DNA of 64,000 bases from Streptococcus marimammalium DSM 18627 (GTDB lineage Bacteria; Bacillota; Bacilli; Lactobacillales; Streptococcaceae). The stretch's first letter is position 1. The number at the start of each line of letters is the position of its first letter. The translations under genes and the position numbers were made by a program. The notes below the pieces were generated by a model. The model was not told where the DNA came from, did no database searches, and worked only from the letters and a program-made list of their open reading frames with translations. This document shows, piece by piece, positions 1 to 11,987 of this stretch. The stretch spans positions 1 through 64,000 of the forward strand of contig NZ_KB904360.1 in assembly GCF_000380045.1 (NCBI RefSeq), read 5' to 3'.

Positions 1-93
1 TAGCAAGCTACGGTGATCAAAATGCGTTCCACTTGCATGTATTAGGCACGCCGCCAGCGTTCGTCCTGAGCCAGGATCAAACTCTCATTAAAG
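1..93 (-). rRNA. rrs: 16S ribosomal RNA, 5' end (partial)
   Basis: The reverse complement carries the conserved start of bacterial 16S rRNA: the universal 27F priming region (AGAGTTTGATCCTGGCTCAG) followed by the conserved GACGAACGCTGGCGGCGTGCC block. The gene runs leftwards off the window, so only about 93 bases are present. The 5' end is placed near 93 from the usual streptococcal mature start, by pattern and not by mapping. It lies directly downstream of proS with its own promoter about 140 bases upstream. Confidence 0.97.
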
Positions 94-235
94 TTTGAGT
101 CTCTACTCATTACTGTCCTCTGACAGATTTATTGCTTCTTGATTCTTTTGACAGGTTATTTTATTAACCCTGCACGTTTGGTTTCTTGTCTTGTTCAGTT
201 TTCAAAGGTCATTACTCTTTCGAGACAACTATTAT

Positions 236-264
236 ATTCTAGCACCTCTTCTTTGCTTTGTCAA
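236..264 (-). promoter_or_regulatory. rRNA operon promoter
   Basis: On the minus strand a perfect -35 TTGACA (259-264) is followed by a 17-base spacer and a -10 TAGAAT (236-241). This is a near-consensus sigma-A promoter facing the 16S gene. The transcribed leader of roughly 135 bases includes a CTTTGAAAACTGAACA stretch typical of Firmicutes rrn leaders. Confidence 0.85.
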
Positions 265-306
265 TACATTTTTATGTTTTTATTGAAATTTCCTATCAAA
301 CATTAT

Positions 307-353
307 GAACCAACTCAAAAATTAGGTTTTAAGTCAAACTTTTGGGCTGGTTC
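307..353 (-). terminator. Hairpin between proS and the rRNA promoter
   Basis: Arms of 14 bases pair (GAACCA... with ...TGGTTC) with one mismatch and one G-U pair around an 18-19 base loop. It sits just after the proS stop and before the rrn promoter, where a terminator is expected. No clear U-run follows, so termination there is inferred from position. Confidence 0.45.
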
Positions 354-375
354 ATTACTAGTATGATTAATATAA

Positions 376-2265
<1,890 letters not shown>

Positions 2266-3525
2266 TTAAAAGAATGTTCTCAAGATATCATTCCATGTCA
2301 CTGAAATCATCAAAATTACCATGACAACAACACCTGCTAGAGTAATATACATTTCAGTTTCTTGTTTTAAGGGTTTTCTTCTGATTGCTTCTAAGATGTT
2401 CATAACTATTTTCCCACCGTCTAAGGCTGGAATTGGTACAAGATTTAAAATTCCAAGATTCATTGATAACATAGCCATTAAATAAAGAATGTCCGAAAAT
2501 CCTGAGGCTGCGGCTTGGTTACTTAATTGATAAATAGCAACTGGACCACCTAGTTTATTAATATCAGGATGAAAAATGAGATTTTTAAGACCATTTAAAA
2601 TGGAAAAAGCTGATGTATAAGCCATTTGAAAACCACCGAATAGTTTATCAGTAAAGCTGGTCTTTAAACTTCTCGTTACACCAATATAATAAGTACTATT
2701 ATGTTTTTTAGGGACAACAGAAACTGTTTTTTCTCCGTTGTCTCCTTTAACAATCAAGCTAATGGCAGCACCTTCATTTAAATCTTTTGTAGCATCAGCT
2801 ACACCTTGTGTCAATTCATGCCAATTGGAGATAGTTTTTCCTTCAATAGACAAAATCTGACTATTTTCATCAACTCCTGCTTGAGCTAGTGGCCCATTAG
2901 GTATTACTTGTACTCGATTGGTTGTTTCATCTGGCACACCACCTTGTATAAAAGCCAAAAAGATAAAAACAATAATTCCAAGAATAAAATTATTCATCGG
3001 ACCAGCAAAGTTAGTCATCATTCGTCCTGAAATACTAGCGTTTTGGTATTGAACATCTTTTGGAGCAATTAAAACTTCTGTCCCGTCTTCTTCAATGATA
3101 GTAGCCTTGTGATTTACCTTAAATGTCTTTGTCTCTTCAAGAACTAACCCTGTAACTTCCAATTTGTTTTCCAAATCATAAGACACAATGTTCATTGGAA
3201 GACTATTAGGCGAGATTGAATGGTTAGAAAGGTTAATTCGTTTTATTTCTGAAGAATCGTTAAATTCTAAATTCACTAAAGCCCCGGTTTTAATATCTGT
3301 TTTGTCATCTCCCCAACCCGCCATACGTACGTAACCTCCTAAAGGAAGAAGGCGAATAGTATAAGTTGTACCGTCCTTACCACGATGAGCAAAAATTTTT
3401 GGCCCCATACCAATAGAAAATTCTCTTACCAGGATACCTGATTTTTTAGCAAAGTAGAGATGTCCATATTCATGGATGACTACGATAACGCCAAAAATAA
3501 AAATAAATGTTAAAATACCAGTCAT
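2266..3525 (-). CDS. rseP: Site-2-type intramembrane zinc metalloprotease (RseP/Eep)
   Basis: Cleaves membrane-embedded peptides such as anti-sigma factors or, in streptococci and enterococci (Eep), lipoprotein signal-peptide remnants that can become signalling peptides. The zinc site HEYGH is in the first membrane helix (residues 18-22), and the partner motif [12 protein letters not shown] is near residue 365. A PDZ domain lies around residues 200-280, and further hydrophobic helices follow at 170-190 and the C-terminus. The 419-residue length is normal. It sits 15 bases after cdsA and 27 before proS in one operon. The substrate here cannot be told from sequence. Confidence 0.95.
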   Translation of the reverse strand: MTGILTFIFIFGVIVVIHEYGHLYFAKKSGILVREFSIGMGPKIFAHRGKDGTTYTIRLLPLGGYVRMAGWGDDKTDIKTGALVNLEFNDSSEIKRINLSNHSISPNSLPMNIVSYDLENKLEVTGLVLEETKTFKVNHKATIIEEDGTEVLIAPKDVQYQNASISGRMMTNFAGPMNNFILGIIVFIFLAFIQGGVPDETTNRVQVIPNGPLAQAGVDENSQILSIEGKTISNWHELTQGVADATKDLNEGAAISLIVKGDNGEKTVSVVPKKHNSTYYIGVTRSLKTSFTDKLFGGFQMAYTSAFSILNGLKNLIFHPDINKLGGPVAIYQLSNQAAASGFSDILYLMAMLSMNLGILNLVPIPALDGGKIVMNILEAIRRKPLKQETEMYITLAGVVVMVILMISVTWNDILRTFF

Positions 3526-3540
3526 GTCATTTTCTCCATT

Positions 3541-4335
3541 TTAAAATAATCCAAATAAATGCATTAGCGGTAGCACAAACAACATGCTATCAAATCTATC
3601 TAGAACACCACCATGACCTGGGATAAATCTACCAGAGTCTTTGACGCCAAAGTAACGTTTTATAGCACTTTCAATTAAGTCTCCAAACTGGCCAGCAATA
3701 CTAAATAAAGTAACCAATAACATCATCACTGGAAAAGAGTATGGTGCATAAACAGAAGCATCAAAAAGCATAAATAAACTTGCGATAACCAATGCAAAAA
3801 AGATTCCTCCTAGACTTCCTTCAATGGTTTTATTAGGAGATACTGGAGTTGGAAGTTTTCTACGTCCATAGCGGATACCAATTAAATAAGCACCAGAGTC
3901 TGTCGCCCATATTATCAATAAAGCTAACATCACCTTATTAAAGCCAGATTGTTGTGCAATAATAAGATTTTGAAAACCAATACCAACATATAAGCTTGAA
4001 GCTACTGGAAAGACTACATCGTCAAAAGAATAGTTTGGATAATTAAAAACGATTCCTACAAATAGTAACAATACAATCAAACTAAATACTGAAAAATTAG
4101 CATCAATGGGTAAAAAGTTGAGATAATTACCAATAGGAACAGTCAAAACAAAAGCACCCAACATAGCCAAAACGCCCTCAAACGAAAAAACTTCTAATTG
4201 TTTCATTCTAAGAAGTTCTGAAACAGCTAACATTGATAAAAAGCCAATAAATAATTGAAAAGTTATGCCTCCTAAAAATAGTAATGGCATGAAAATAGCT
4301 AGTGCTATTAAAGCAAAAATAATTCGTTTATGCAT
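3541..4335 (-). CDS. cdsA: Phosphatidate cytidylyltransferase
   Basis: Makes CDP-diacylglycerol from CTP and phosphatidic acid, the branch point of phospholipid synthesis. It is a polytopic membrane protein of 264 residues with about seven to eight hydrophobic helices. The family signature is complete near the C-terminus: SAIKR..., KDSGR, then PGHGGVLDRFDS with the metal-binding aspartates. The gene follows uppS by 12 bases and precedes rseP by 15, so the three are almost certainly cotranscribed. Confidence 0.95.
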   Translation of the reverse strand: MHKRIIFALIALAIFMPLLFLGGITFQLFIGFLSMLAVSELLRMKQLEVFSFEGVLAMLGAFVLTVPIGNYLNFLPIDANFSVFSLIVLLLFVGIVFNYPNYSFDDVVFPVASSLYVGIGFQNLIIAQQSGFNKVMLALLIIWATDSGAYLIGIRYGRRKLPTPVSPNKTIEGSLGGIFFALVIASLFMLFDASVYAPYSFPVMMLLVTLFSIAGQFGDLIESAIKRYFGVKDSGRFIPGHGGVLDRFDSMLFVLPLMHLFGLF

Positions 4336-4347
4336 AATTTCCCTTTC

Positions 4348-5100
4348 TTAAACTTTTCCAAATCGTCTTTGACGATTACTAAATTCCTCTAGTGCTTTAG
4401 TATATTCTTCTTGATTAAAATCTGGCCAAAGAACTGAAGTGAAATAAAATTCACTATAGGCAGATTGCCAAGGTAAAAAGTTACTAAGTCTTATTTCACC
4501 ACTGGTTCGAATAATAAGATCAGGATTTTGGTATAAATCAGGTAATTCCGACGTCATTAGATGATTGGCAATCATTTTTTCAGTAATTTCTTCAAGTTTG
4601 ATTTCACCTTGACTCACTTTTTTTGAAATTTCTCTTATAGCTAGTGTTAACTCAGCACGCCCACCATAGTTGAGAGCGAAATTAAGAATTAAACCTGTGT
4701 TATCTTTAGTCAATTGACAGGCATTATCCAAAGCTCTTAGAGTGTCTTTGGGGAGAGGATTTCTTTCTCCAATTACTTGAATTTTGACATTATTTTCATG
4801 TAATCTTGGAACATATTTATCAAAAAAATCCACGGGTAACTTCAAGATAAATGAGACTTCATCTTCAGGACGCGACCAGTTTTCAGTTGAAAATGCATAA
4901 ACAGTTAATACTTTAACTCCTATTTCAGAAGACATTAATGTAATATCTTGAAGAGCATCCATACCTGCCTTATGACCAAACACACGTGGCTGCATTCTTT
5001 TTTTAGCCCATCTACCATTACCATCCATGATGATTCCAACATGTTTTGGAATTATTTCTAGTTCTATTGCTTTACTATTTTTTAAAAAATTAAACATCAT
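4348..5100 (-). CDS. uppS: Isoprenyl transferase (undecaprenyl diphosphate synthase)
   Basis: Condenses farnesyl diphosphate with isopentenyl diphosphate units to make the C55 lipid carrier for peptidoglycan and teichoic acid synthesis. The catalytic Asp motif IMDGNGRWAKKR is at about residues 24-35, and the RTSGEIRLSNFLPWQ region near the C-terminus is the usual substrate/Mg-binding block. Length 250 is typical. Two adjacent ATGs (MM) follow an AGGA site; either may start translation. It is the first gene after the yajC terminator. Confidence 0.96.
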   Translation of the reverse strand: MMFNFLKNSKAIELEIIPKHVGIIMDGNGRWAKKRMQPRVFGHKAGMDALQDITLMSSEIGVKVLTVYAFSTENWSRPEDEVSFILKLPVDFFDKYVPRLHENNVKIQVIGERNPLPKDTLRALDNACQLTKDNTGLILNFALNYGGRAELTLAIREISKKVSQGEIKLEEITEKMIANHLMTSELPDLYQNPDLIIRTSGEIRLSNFLPWQSAYSEFYFTSVLWPDFNQEEYTKALEEFSNRQRRFGKV

Positions 5101-5187
5101 TTTATCCTAATCATTAAAATACTACTGTTATTTTACCATATTTTCAGTTTTATAGTAGTTTCTAATAATTTCTAACTATAAAAAATA

Positions 5188-5216
5188 AAAAATTTCCTTT
5201 CGAGGAGGAAATTTTT
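5188..5216 (-). terminator. Terminator after yajC
   Basis: An inverted repeat with 11-base arms, AAAAATTTCCT and AGGAAATTTTT, around a 7-base loop starts 5 bases after the yajC stop. T-rich sequence follows on the minus strand. It separates yajC from uppS. Confidence 0.75.
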
Positions 5217-5221
5217 ATCAT

Positions 5222-5551
5222 TTATTCTTCAATAGCTGACTCAATAGTATCGTCTTTAGATTCTTCAACAGCAAGTACTTGTTCATTTGCTCTAGAAACA
5301 ATACGCTTAATTGATGTTAATTCATAAGTGAGATACACTCCCTCAGCATCAAGAACAACTTTGTTGTTGTCTTTATCTACCTCATCAACTAGGGCAAACA
5401 TGCCTCCAATTGTCACAACTTCATCACCTTTTGACATGGTTTTTAGCTCATCTAAACGTTTTTGCATTTGTTTTTTTTGTTGGTGTTGCATAAAAAAGGT
5501 AATAGCAACAAAAATAGCAAACATGCCAATCATTGTAAGATTAAAATTCAT
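5222..5551 (-). CDS. yajC: Preprotein translocase subunit YajC
   Basis: Accessory subunit of the SecDF-YajC complex assisting protein export. It is small (109 residues) with one N-terminal membrane helix (about residues 5-20) and a soluble domain with the family pattern KGDEVVTIGGMFALV. I start at the ATG (MNFNLT) at 5551, not four codons upstream, because GGAGGA lies correctly spaced before it. The acidic tail (EESKDDTIESAIEE) is usual. It is monocistronic by context, with a terminator immediately downstream. Confidence 0.92.
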   Translation of the reverse strand: MNFNLTMIGMFAIFVAITFFMQHQQKKQMQKRLDELKTMSKGDEVVTIGGMFALVDEVDKDNNKVVLDAEGVYLTYELTSIKRIVSRANEQVLAVEESKDDTIESAIEE

Positions 5552-5655
5552 AACTTCCTCCATACTATTAAATTCATTCTTACTATATCAGAATAAGATC
5601 AAATAGGCAAGACAATACCATTAATTTCAAGGATAAACATTATTTTTCACTTGAA

Positions 5656-6372
5656 TTATAAACCCTCAACATTATGGTAAACTTTTTGGACATCATCATC
5701 AGACTCTAAAGCATCAATTAATTTTTCTACAATTTCCAAATCTTCTTCAGACAAAGTTACCTCTGATTGAGGAATCATCTCAATCTCTGTTACTTGGAAT
5801 TCTGTAATCCCTTCTGTTTGAAGAGCTTCAACTCCTTTGTGTAAATCTGTAGGGGCTGTGTAAACGGTGATGCTACCATCTTCAACCTCAACATCTTCAA
5901 CATCGATATCAGCTTCTAGCAATATCTCAAAAATGTGCTCAGGATCTGTTCCTTCAAAAACAATAACACCTTTTTTATCAAACATGTAAGAAACAGCTCC
6001 ACTAGCTCCCATATTTCCACCATTTTTCCCAAAAGCAGTTCTAATATTGGCAGCTGTACGATTAACATTAGATGTTAAAGTATCAACAATAATCATTGAA
6101 CCATTTGGTCCAAAACCTTCGTAGCGCCCCTCAACAAATGTTTCATCTGTATTTCCTTTTGCCTTATCAATAGCTTTATCAATAATGTGTTTTGGTACTT
6201 GTGCCTGTTTTGCACGTTCTAAAACAAACTTTAGTGCTGAATTTGATTCTGGGTCTGGTTCTCCTTGTTTGGCCGCTACATATATTTCGACACCAAATTT
6301 GGCATATATTTTTGAGTTTGCTCCATCTTTTGCAGTTTTTTTGGCAACAATATTAGCCCATTTACGTCCCAT
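5656..6372 (-). CDS. yebC: YebC/PmpR family protein (TACO1-like)
   Basis: Family members were first described as transcriptional regulators and more recently as translation factors that relieve ribosome stalling, for example on proline-rich sequences. The 238-residue sequence shows the family signature [26 protein letters not shown] at its start (positions 3-28 of the protein) and the conserved [15 protein letters not shown] block near residue 85. The acidic C-terminal domain is intact. An AAAGGAG site precedes the ATG. It stands alone between yajC and the tmcAL cluster. Confidence 0.93.
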   Translation of the reverse strand: MGRKWANIVAKKTAKDGANSKIYAKFGVEIYVAAKQGEPDPESNSALKFVLERAKQAQVPKHIIDKAIDKAKGNTDETFVEGRYEGFGPNGSMIIVDTLTSNVNRTAANIRTAFGKNGGNMGASGAVSYMFDKKGVIVFEGTDPEHIFEILLEADIDVEDVEVEDGSITVYTAPTDLHKGVEALQTEGITEFQVTEIEMIPQSEVTLSEEDLEIVEKLIDALESDDDVQKVYHNVEGL

Positions 6373-6473
6373 TATTAATCTCCTTTATTTTTTTGCCTTA
6401 TTATTATATCACAAAAATTCTATGATAAAAAAGACTTTATAATCCATTACAATTTTTCTTTACAAGAATCTTT

Positions 6474-7574
6474 TTAGTCTATTGATTTTTCCATAATAGG
6501 AATTCGACCATAGGTTTGTGGTGTCATTTTTTTATTTCCCATTTGATAAATAATATCTGCTTTTTGAGTCATAGAATCCCAAGGTTCTTTACCAATTCTT
6601 GTTATCAGCATTTCCTTGTTTTTAAGTTGAGATAAATAACGCTGTCCTTTTTGACTAAATCCAAGAACATGGATTTTCTCAGGCAGTGAACAGTCTTTTG
6701 CATTGACTAAAATATAAGTTAATAGTCTTCTGACACGTGATTTAGTATAGCGTTTCGTTACCACTTTGTTGATCAATTCTTCTATGTTATCTACTTTTGT
6801 TATTGCTTTTTTAATTCGACTAGCCATTTCTTTATTAACTTGATAAATTTCAGTTAAATGTTGGTGAGATAAAATTTGATATTTAAGTAAATGAAAATAG
6901 TTATCCCATGAAACATGTGGTTCTTTTAATAAGTTTTCCCAGATTGGCGTAGATTGTTTTAAAAAAACTTTATCTTCAATATGATGTCTGATAGCAGTAG
7001 CTGAAGCAATAAAAGCAGTTTTATCAAGAGAGTGAAAACCAGAACCCACTCTTTTAACAGGCTTTAGCTGAATATCATAAGGTGCAATCGCCTTAATATA
7101 AGAAAGTGCCAAGATATGATTAGGTGTTTGTCTTGAAAATGTTATGCCTAAAAATTTTCGCCACATTTCTTGGGATATTTCTGGATAAGATTTTAAATGT
7201 GATTGACTTTTTAAAAAGTCTTCCATCTCTTTTTGTTTTGTGCGATAATCTTCTAATATCTGTTGATAACAACTGTTTTCTTCCGTTCCAAAGGCGAGTT
7301 CTTGAATTCCTAACTGGTTTAAAATCGCAACAGCCCCTTTAGCAAAATGATCAGCGGATTGGACACTCACTAAAAAAGGCAATTCAACAACGATATCTGC
7401 TCCATTTTCAATAGCCATTTGTGCTCTTGACCACTTATCAACAATAGCAGGCTCTCCTCTTTGCATAAAATTACCAGACATGGCAATAATTTTCAAACCA
7501 GAGATTTGTTCTAATAAGTAGCGATGACCATAATGAAATGGATTAAATTCAGCAACAATACCAGTAATAGTCAT
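6474..7574 (-). CDS. tmcAL: tRNA(Met) cytidine acetate ligase-like nucleotidyltransferase (TmcAL/YlbM)
   Basis: In Bacillus this family forms N4-acetylcytidine at the wobble base of elongator tRNA-Met, using acetate and ATP. The nucleotidyltransferase core is visible at the N-terminus: [17 protein letters not shown] with the HxGH motif (HYGH) at about residues 14-17, and later [17 protein letters not shown]. Length 366 is slightly under the usual 380-400. Its ATG overlaps the stop of the upstream methyltransferase by 4 bases, indicating translational coupling. Substrate is inferred from the family. Confidence 0.88.
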   Translation of the reverse strand: MTITGIVAEFNPFHYGHRYLLEQISGLKIIAMSGNFMQRGEPAIVDKWSRAQMAIENGADIVVELPFLVSVQSADHFAKGAVAILNQLGIQELAFGTEENSCYQQILEDYRTKQKEMEDFLKSQSHLKSYPEISQEMWRKFLGITFSRQTPNHILALSYIKAIAPYDIQLKPVKRVGSGFHSLDKTAFIASATAIRHHIEDKVFLKQSTPIWENLLKEPHVSWDNYFHLLKYQILSHQHLTEIYQVNKEMASRIKKAITKVDNIEELINKVVTKRYTKSRVRRLLTYILVNAKDCSLPEKIHVLGFSQKGQRYLSQLKNKEMLITRIGKEPWDSMTQKADIIYQMGNKKMTPQTYGRIPIMEKSID

Positions 7575-8311
7575 TTTCTTGCCACAAAAAACCAGCGTTT
7601 TGAGGTTTCATCTGGCTTTTTGTCCTCAAAATCTGCATAAACCTCGATATTTTTAAAACCAGCCTGCTCTAGTAAAATATCATAAGTTAGTATCTCATAG
7701 GTTCTTTCCTCATGAACTTCATCAAAACGTTTAAAGTCACCGGTTTTATCCTTAACAAAAAAAGTGAGCTCATGAACAACAGAATGAGGTGCTTCATCAG
7801 CATAGCTATCCCAAAGAAAAGCAAAGTCTTCAGCATTTTCATGATAACTGTAACCAGGAAAAATTTTGTCTGTTTGAAAAGTGGAGTGAACATCAAAAAT
7901 AAAAACACCATCAGAATCTAATATGTTATAAATCTCTTTAAAAACATTGCCAACTTCTACCTCATCTTGTAAATAACAAATCGAATCCGAATAACAAGTG
8001 ACCATATTAAATTGTGGCAACTGAGATAAGTCTCTCATATCCCCTTTAATAAAGGTAATATCAAGATTTTTTGAATCACGTCGTTTTTTAGCGATATCTA
8101 GCATTTCAGCACTTAAATCTAATCCAGTCACATCAAAGCCTGCCTCAACAAAGTGAATAGATTGGAAACCTGTTCCACAAGCCAATTCTAATAACTTTTT
8201 TTTATCTTTAGCGCTAGGTAAATGACGAAGACTAAAATCAGTCCATTTTTGATAGAGAGAGTCATCCATCACACTATCGTAAATCCTAGCAAACATTTCA
8301 TAATTAATCAT
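7571..8311 (-). CDS. Class I SAM-dependent methyltransferase
   Basis: A Rossmann-type methyltransferase of 246 residues. The SAM-binding motif [15 protein letters not shown] is at about residues 40-54, the acidic motif II is [12 protein letters not shown], and FIKGDMRDL follows. The substrate is not evident; the family is broad. The gene is conserved in streptococci in this place, downstream of rsfS and overlapping tmcAL, which suggests a role in RNA or ribosome metabolism, but that is only association. A possible terminator separates it from rsfS, so it may depend on read-through. Confidence 0.88.
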   Translation of the reverse strand: MINYEMFARIYDSVMDDSLYQKWTDFSLRHLPSAKDKKKLLELACGTGFQSIHFVEAGFDVTGLDLSAEMLDIAKKRRDSKNLDITFIKGDMRDLSQLPQFNMVTCYSDSICYLQDEVEVGNVFKEIYNILDSDGVFIFDVHSTFQTDKIFPGYSYHENAEDFAFLWDSYADEAPHSVVHELTFFVKDKTGDFKRFDEVHEERTYEILTYDILLEQAGFKNIEVYADFEDKKPDETSKRWFFVARK

Positions 8312-8352
8312 TGTTTCATCTTTCTAATAATTCAGACCAACAACACCATCAG

Positions 8353-8379
8353 AAAAAACCTGTTCTTAAGAACGAGGTT
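8353..8379 (-). terminator. Terminator-like hairpin after rsfS
   Basis: On the minus strand AACCTCGTTCTT pairs with AAGAACAGGTT with a single bulge, followed immediately by six Ts. It lies just after the rsfS stop and should end, or attenuate, transcription of the yqeG-rsfS operon before the methyltransferase gene. Confidence 0.65.
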
Positions 8380-8381
8380 AA

Positions 8382-8735
8382 TTAGTTTATAATGTTTTCT
8401 AAGGCTATGAGTGGTGCTTCGTGCCATAATTTTTCTAAATTATAGTGAGAGCGTTCTTCTTCTGAGAAGATATGAACGATGACACTGTTTAAATCAAGCA
8501 AAATCCAACCAGCTTTAGCATCACCTTCAATACGACTGCTATCTTGTCCAGAAAGCTTCACCTTCTCACGAATATTATCTGAAATAGCTTCGAGTTGTCT
8601 ACTATTAGTAGCACTCATGATGACAAAGTAGTCAGTCATACTTGTTAATCCTTGTAAATTTAAAACTACGATATCTTCAGCTCTTTTTTCATCAGCAGCA
8701 GATATGATGATTTGTAGTATTTCTTTCTCTAACAT
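8382..8735 (-). CDS. rsfS: Ribosomal silencing factor RsfS
   Basis: Binds ribosomal protein uL14 and blocks subunit joining in stationary phase or starvation. The 117-residue sequence shows the DUF143 pattern: [19 protein letters not shown], then [20 protein letters not shown] with the conserved aromatic and HIF residues. I start at the ATG at 8735, preceded by AGAGGA; an 11-codon upstream extension has no ribosome site. It is the last gene of the yqeG-yqeH-yhbY-nadD-yqeK-rsfS operon. Confidence 0.94.
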   Translation of the reverse strand: MLEKEILQIIISAADEKRAEDIVVLNLQGLTSMTDYFVIMSATNSRQLEAISDNIREKVKLSGQDSSRIEGDAKAGWILLDLNSVIVHIFSEEERSHYNLEKLWHEAPLIALENIIN

Positions 8736-8778
8736 AATTCCTCTTTCTCTAGGTTTTAACCAAAACATAACAAAGTAA

Positions 8779-9372
8779 TCATTTTTCGTTTAAATGATGA
8801 ATATATCTATTATAAGTTTGAAGTGTCTGGGGATGGATTGGAATTCTTTTTTTGACAAGATAACTAATCGTTTGAGCAGTTTCAAAAGCAACTGCCTTAT
8901 CAAGAGATTCCTCAGCTAATTTTCTAGCTTCTTTAACACCTGGAAAATCACGATTGGGTTCAATATAATCAGCAACATAGACTATTTTATCAAGAAGAGA
9001 CATATGATTAGATCCAGTTGTATGGCATCTAATGGCTTGAAGAATATCTTTATCTGTTATGCCCAAATCTTCTTGAATCTTATAGCTACCAACGAATCCA
9101 TGCCAAATATTATTATTCCATTGTTTCAAGTCTTCATCTAGCTGATACTTATCAATTAGATGGATAAATTCAGAATCAGACAAGTTTTTTGCATAGTCAT
9201 GAAGAAGACCAGTTAAACCTGCTTTTTCAACATCATAATCATTTAGACGTGCTAAGCGGATACAAGTTTCTTCCACACCTATCATATGTTTTAAGCGATC
9301 TTTTGTCACTATTTGCTCAAGTTTTTTTATGAGTTGGTCACGACTCATATTAAGGTATTTACGATAAGTCAT
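8779..9372 (-). CDS. yqeK: HD-domain hydrolase YqeK (diadenosine tetraphosphatase type)
   Basis: YqeK proteins are symmetrical Ap4A hydrolases that split the alarmone into two ADP. The metal-binding HD motif is visible as GLLHDYAKN (about residue 60), with the further conserved stretches [10 protein letters not shown] and IRCHTTG. Length 197 is typical. Its start overlaps nadD by 14 bases, so translation is probably coupled. The downstream neighbour is rsfS, as in most Firmicutes. Confidence 0.93.
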   Translation of the reverse strand: MTYRKYLNMSRDQLIKKLEQIVTKDRLKHMIGVEETCIRLARLNDYDVEKAGLTGLLHDYAKNLSDSEFIHLIDKYQLDEDLKQWNNNIWHGFVGSYKIQEDLGITDKDILQAIRCHTTGSNHMSLLDKIVYVADYIEPNRDFPGVKEARKLAEESLDKAVAFETAQTISYLVKKRIPIHPQTLQTYNRYIHHLNEK

Positions 9373-10000
9373 GATATAATCTTTCTTTTTTTATATAATC
9401 CAAGACAGTTTTAGGTAACAGAAAATTAGGCTCTCTTTCTTTTTTTATGAAATCACGAATCATACTAGATGAAATATCCATTAATGGGACATCAACCCAA
9501 ATTACTGGATAGCTAGTTCCTGATTTATACTTGGGACGTTGAACACCAACAAATTGAACCATCTGAATTAAGTCATCAATTCTATACCATTTTGGTAGAT
9601 AATCAACCATATCAGCACCAATAATAAAATAATAATCAACTTCAGGATCTTTTTTTATCAACTCTACCATTGTATTGTAAGTGTAGCTGATGCCTTTTCT
9701 TTCAAGCTCAATGGTCTCAATCGCTAAACCCTTAACACCTTCGATGGCTAGTTCAAGCATTTTAAGCCGATGTTTTTCATCAATTGTTGTTTTTGTGTCA
9801 ACATGTGGAGGTTTGTATTCAGGCATCAGTAAAACTTGGTCAAGACCAAGTTGCTGACGTACTTGATCAGCTACAATCAAGTGGGCATTGTGGACCGGAT
9901 TAAAATTCCCCCCTAAAATACCAATTTGTGGTCGATTGTTGGTTTTTGTTTTTACTTCTAATTCAACTTTTGTAAAAGGTGTTAAAAGTTCAATTGCCAT
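9359..10000 (-). CDS. nadD: Nicotinate-nucleotide adenylyltransferase
   Basis: Adenylates nicotinic acid mononucleotide to deamido-NAD in NAD synthesis. The nucleotidyltransferase motif [11 protein letters not shown] (about residues 29-39) and the C-terminal [10 protein letters not shown] (ISxTxIR-like) are intact. The 213-residue protein has about 20 extra N-terminal residues before the usual start of the fold, but the ATG is preceded by a strong CGGAGG, so I keep it. A nicotinamidase gene (16957-17517) could feed the same pathway through nicotinate. Confidence 0.95.
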   Translation of the reverse strand: MAIELLTPFTKVELEVKTKTNNRPQIGILGGNFNPVHNAHLIVADQVRQQLGLDQVLLMPEYKPPHVDTKTTIDEKHRLKMLELAIEGVKGLAIETIELERKGISYTYNTMVELIKKDPEVDYYFIIGADMVDYLPKWYRIDDLIQMVQFVGVQRPKYKSGTSYPVIWVDVPLMDISSSMIRDFIKKEREPNFLLPKTVLDYIKKERLYHDLS

Positions 10001-10018
10001 TTATACCTCCGAACAACT

Positions 10019-10330
10019 TTAAAGTATTTTTACTTTTTCAGAAATTTTGCGATTTTCTTTTCGGCTTGACTCTTTGAATAAAATCAAAATGCGACCAATC
10101 TTTAAAACAGTGTCTACACCAATTTCATCTTCTAATGTCTCTGCCACTTCATGAATATCTTCATCAGTATTTTGAAGCAGGGTAACTTTAATCAGTTCTC
10201 TAGCGTCAAGAGCATTTCTGATACTAGTTTTAATAGGATTATTCAAGCCATTTTTGCCAATTTGAATAATCGGTTTTAAAGAATGTGCTTGACTTTTTAA
10301 AAATGCTCGTTGTTTACTTGTTAATGCCAT
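10019..10330 (-). CDS. yhbY: RNA-binding protein YhbY (CRM domain)
   Basis: A single CRM-domain protein of 103 residues that associates with pre-50S ribosomal particles. The family start LTSKQRAFLKSQAHSLKP and the loop IQIGKNGLNNPI (GxxG-like) are clear. It lies 10 bases after yqeH and 18 before nadD. AGAGGA precedes the ATG. The context with YqeH, a 30S assembly GTPase, supports a ribosome-maturation role. Confidence 0.94.
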   Translation of the reverse strand: MALTSKQRAFLKSQAHSLKPIIQIGKNGLNNPIKTSIRNALDARELIKVTLLQNTDEDIHEVAETLEDEIGVDTVLKIGRILILFKESSRKENRKISEKVKIL

Positions 10331-10340
10331 GTTTTTCCTC

Positions 10341-11447
10341 TTATACTATTGCCTTACGTAAAATGACTGAGACACCTTCTGGAGCCCAAGCTGCAATTCT
10401 AGCTTTCTCTTTGATACGAATCCAACCAAGACCAGCAAAAACGATATCCGTTTTATCGATGATATCAAACTCATGCTTGATCAGATTTGGAAATGTTTCT
10501 AATTGATCAACTTTTGGTGGATTTAATAATTTTCCGAGATGTTTTTTATAAAATCCATCAGCACCTTCTAACTTTGTCCGATGTAACGGGAGAGTATTTT
10601 CAACAAAAATGGTAAATCCTTGTTTATTTCCTTCAATAAAATCAAATCTTGCTAAACCAGCCATAAAAATAGTTTGACCCTTATTAAGTTGGTATGTTTT
10701 TGGTTTGATTTCCTTTTTAGGATTGACATACATTAAATCTTTTTTTGATAAATAATGAGCCATTTGATGACGGTGAATAACTCCAGGAGTGTCAAATAGG
10801 TAATGCCCGTCTTCTAGGGGGATTTCTATTTTATCCAAAGTAGTTCCTGGAAAACGAGATGTGGTAATCACATTTTTGTTGCCAGTAATTTCTTGGATGA
10901 TGGCATTGATCAAGGTGGATTTCCCAACATTAGTCACACCAACAACATAAACATCTCTTCCTTTTCGTAATAAGTCAATTTTTTGGATTAACTCTTTAAT
11001 AGTTTGACGATTTTGGGCGCTTGTTAAAACAATATCTTTAGGACGAAGACCCTCTTCATGAGCTCTTTCTAGCAACCATTGAGTCACTTTAAAATCTTTA
11101 ACAGATTTTGGTAAAATATCTTTTTTATTTCCAACTAGCAAAATATCATTATTAGCAACAAACCTTGATAAACCAGGAATAACAGAACCATTAAAATCAA
11201 AAATATCAATAACATTGACAATCAAGGCATTGCTTTCACCTACATCATGTAAGAATCTTAAAAAATCATCATCGGACAAATAAACATCTTGAATATCGTT
11301 ATAATGTCTGAGTCGAAAGCATCTCTGACAATAGATATCACCCATTTCATGATTTTTTTCTAGTGTTGATATCGGGGTATACCCGATTTTGTCTTTATCA
11401 GTGGTTTGAATTTTGCAACCACAACCAATACAATACAATTTTTTCAC
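10341..11447 (-). CDS. yqeH: Ribosome biogenesis GTPase YqeH
   Basis: A circularly permuted GTPase needed for 30S subunit assembly. An N-terminal zinc finger (CIGCGCKIQT... CQRCF) precedes the permuted GTPase order: G4 (GNKKD) and G5 (TSAQN) come before G1 (GVTNVGKSTLIN, about residue 170) and G3 (DTPGV). The 368-residue length is standard. It starts with GTG placed directly after the yqeG stop (TGA-GTG), with its AAAGGA ribosome site inside the yqeG coding end, so the two are tightly coupled. Confidence 0.95.
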   Translation of the reverse strand: MKKLYCIGCGCKIQTTDKDKIGYTPISTLEKNHEMGDIYCQRCFRLRHYNDIQDVYLSDDDFLRFLHDVGESNALIVNVIDIFDFNGSVIPGLSRFVANNDILLVGNKKDILPKSVKDFKVTQWLLERAHEEGLRPKDIVLTSAQNRQTIKELIQKIDLLRKGRDVYVVGVTNVGKSTLINAIIQEITGNKNVITTSRFPGTTLDKIEIPLEDGHYLFDTPGVIHRHQMAHYLSKKDLMYVNPKKEIKPKTYQLNKGQTIFMAGLARFDFIEGNKQGFTIFVENTLPLHRTKLEGADGFYKKHLGKLLNPPKVDQLETFPNLIKHEFDIIDKTDIVFAGLGWIRIKEKARIAAWAPEGVSVILRKAIV

Positions 11448-11975
11448 TCAAATTCCTTTTTTATAGTTGATTTTACCATATTTTTTTTCAATTTTAGCAA
11501 GTACTCGACGTTCTCTCATACGATTAATTTTTGTGTTCCAAGCATCAGATGTGACAAGTGGTTTCACCAAAATAGATCTTATGCCAGCTCTATGGGCAGC
11601 CCTAATGTCAGTCATTAGCTGATCACCTACCATAACAACTTCATCACGATCAAAACCATATCTTTCAATAGCAATATTGATCCCTCTAGCAAAAGGTTTC
11701 ATTGCGCGACTAACAAAGTCAACACCAAATTTGTCAACAGCTCGCTCAACTCGGTCATGCTTATTATTAGAAACAACCACTACAGGAATATCAGCAATAG
11801 TCATTTCATCTAACCAAGCTCGAAGCTCAGCAGTCCCATCTGGATTGTTCCAAGCAATCAAAGTATTATCCAAGTCAGCTAACACAGCGCGAATTCCCTG
11901 ATTTCTCAAGTTATCCGGCCTTAAATCATAGATAGCTTCGACCGCAAAGGTCGGTATATAATCTTCTATACTCAC
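11448..11975 (-). CDS. yqeG: HAD-IIIA family phosphatase YqeG
   Basis: A HAD-superfamily phosphatase of the YqeG family; its substrate is not firmly known. The catalytic motif I is LADLDNTLIAW (DxDNT), motif II falls in VVVVSNN, and motif III is VVMVGDQLMTDI. I choose the GTG at 11975 (MSIEDYIPTF), since GGAGA is five bases upstream; the GTG four codons earlier has no ribosome site. This gives 175 residues, normal for the family. It is first in the ribosome-assembly operon. Confidence 0.92.
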   Translation of the reverse strand: MSIEDYIPTFAVEAIYDLRPDNLRNQGIRAVLADLDNTLIAWNNPDGTAELRAWLDEMTIADIPVVVVSNNKHDRVERAVDKFGVDFVSRAMKPFARGINIAIERYGFDRDEVVMVGDQLMTDIRAAHRAGIRSILVKPLVTSDAWNTKINRMRERRVLAKIEKKYGKINYKKGI

Positions 11976-11987
11976 ATCTCTCTCCAC

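Noticed and set aside
139..366. Open frame of 75 codons on the plus strand upstream of proS
   Set aside because: It lies antisense over the rRNA promoter and leader, has no ribosome site and a composition typical of non-coding DNA.
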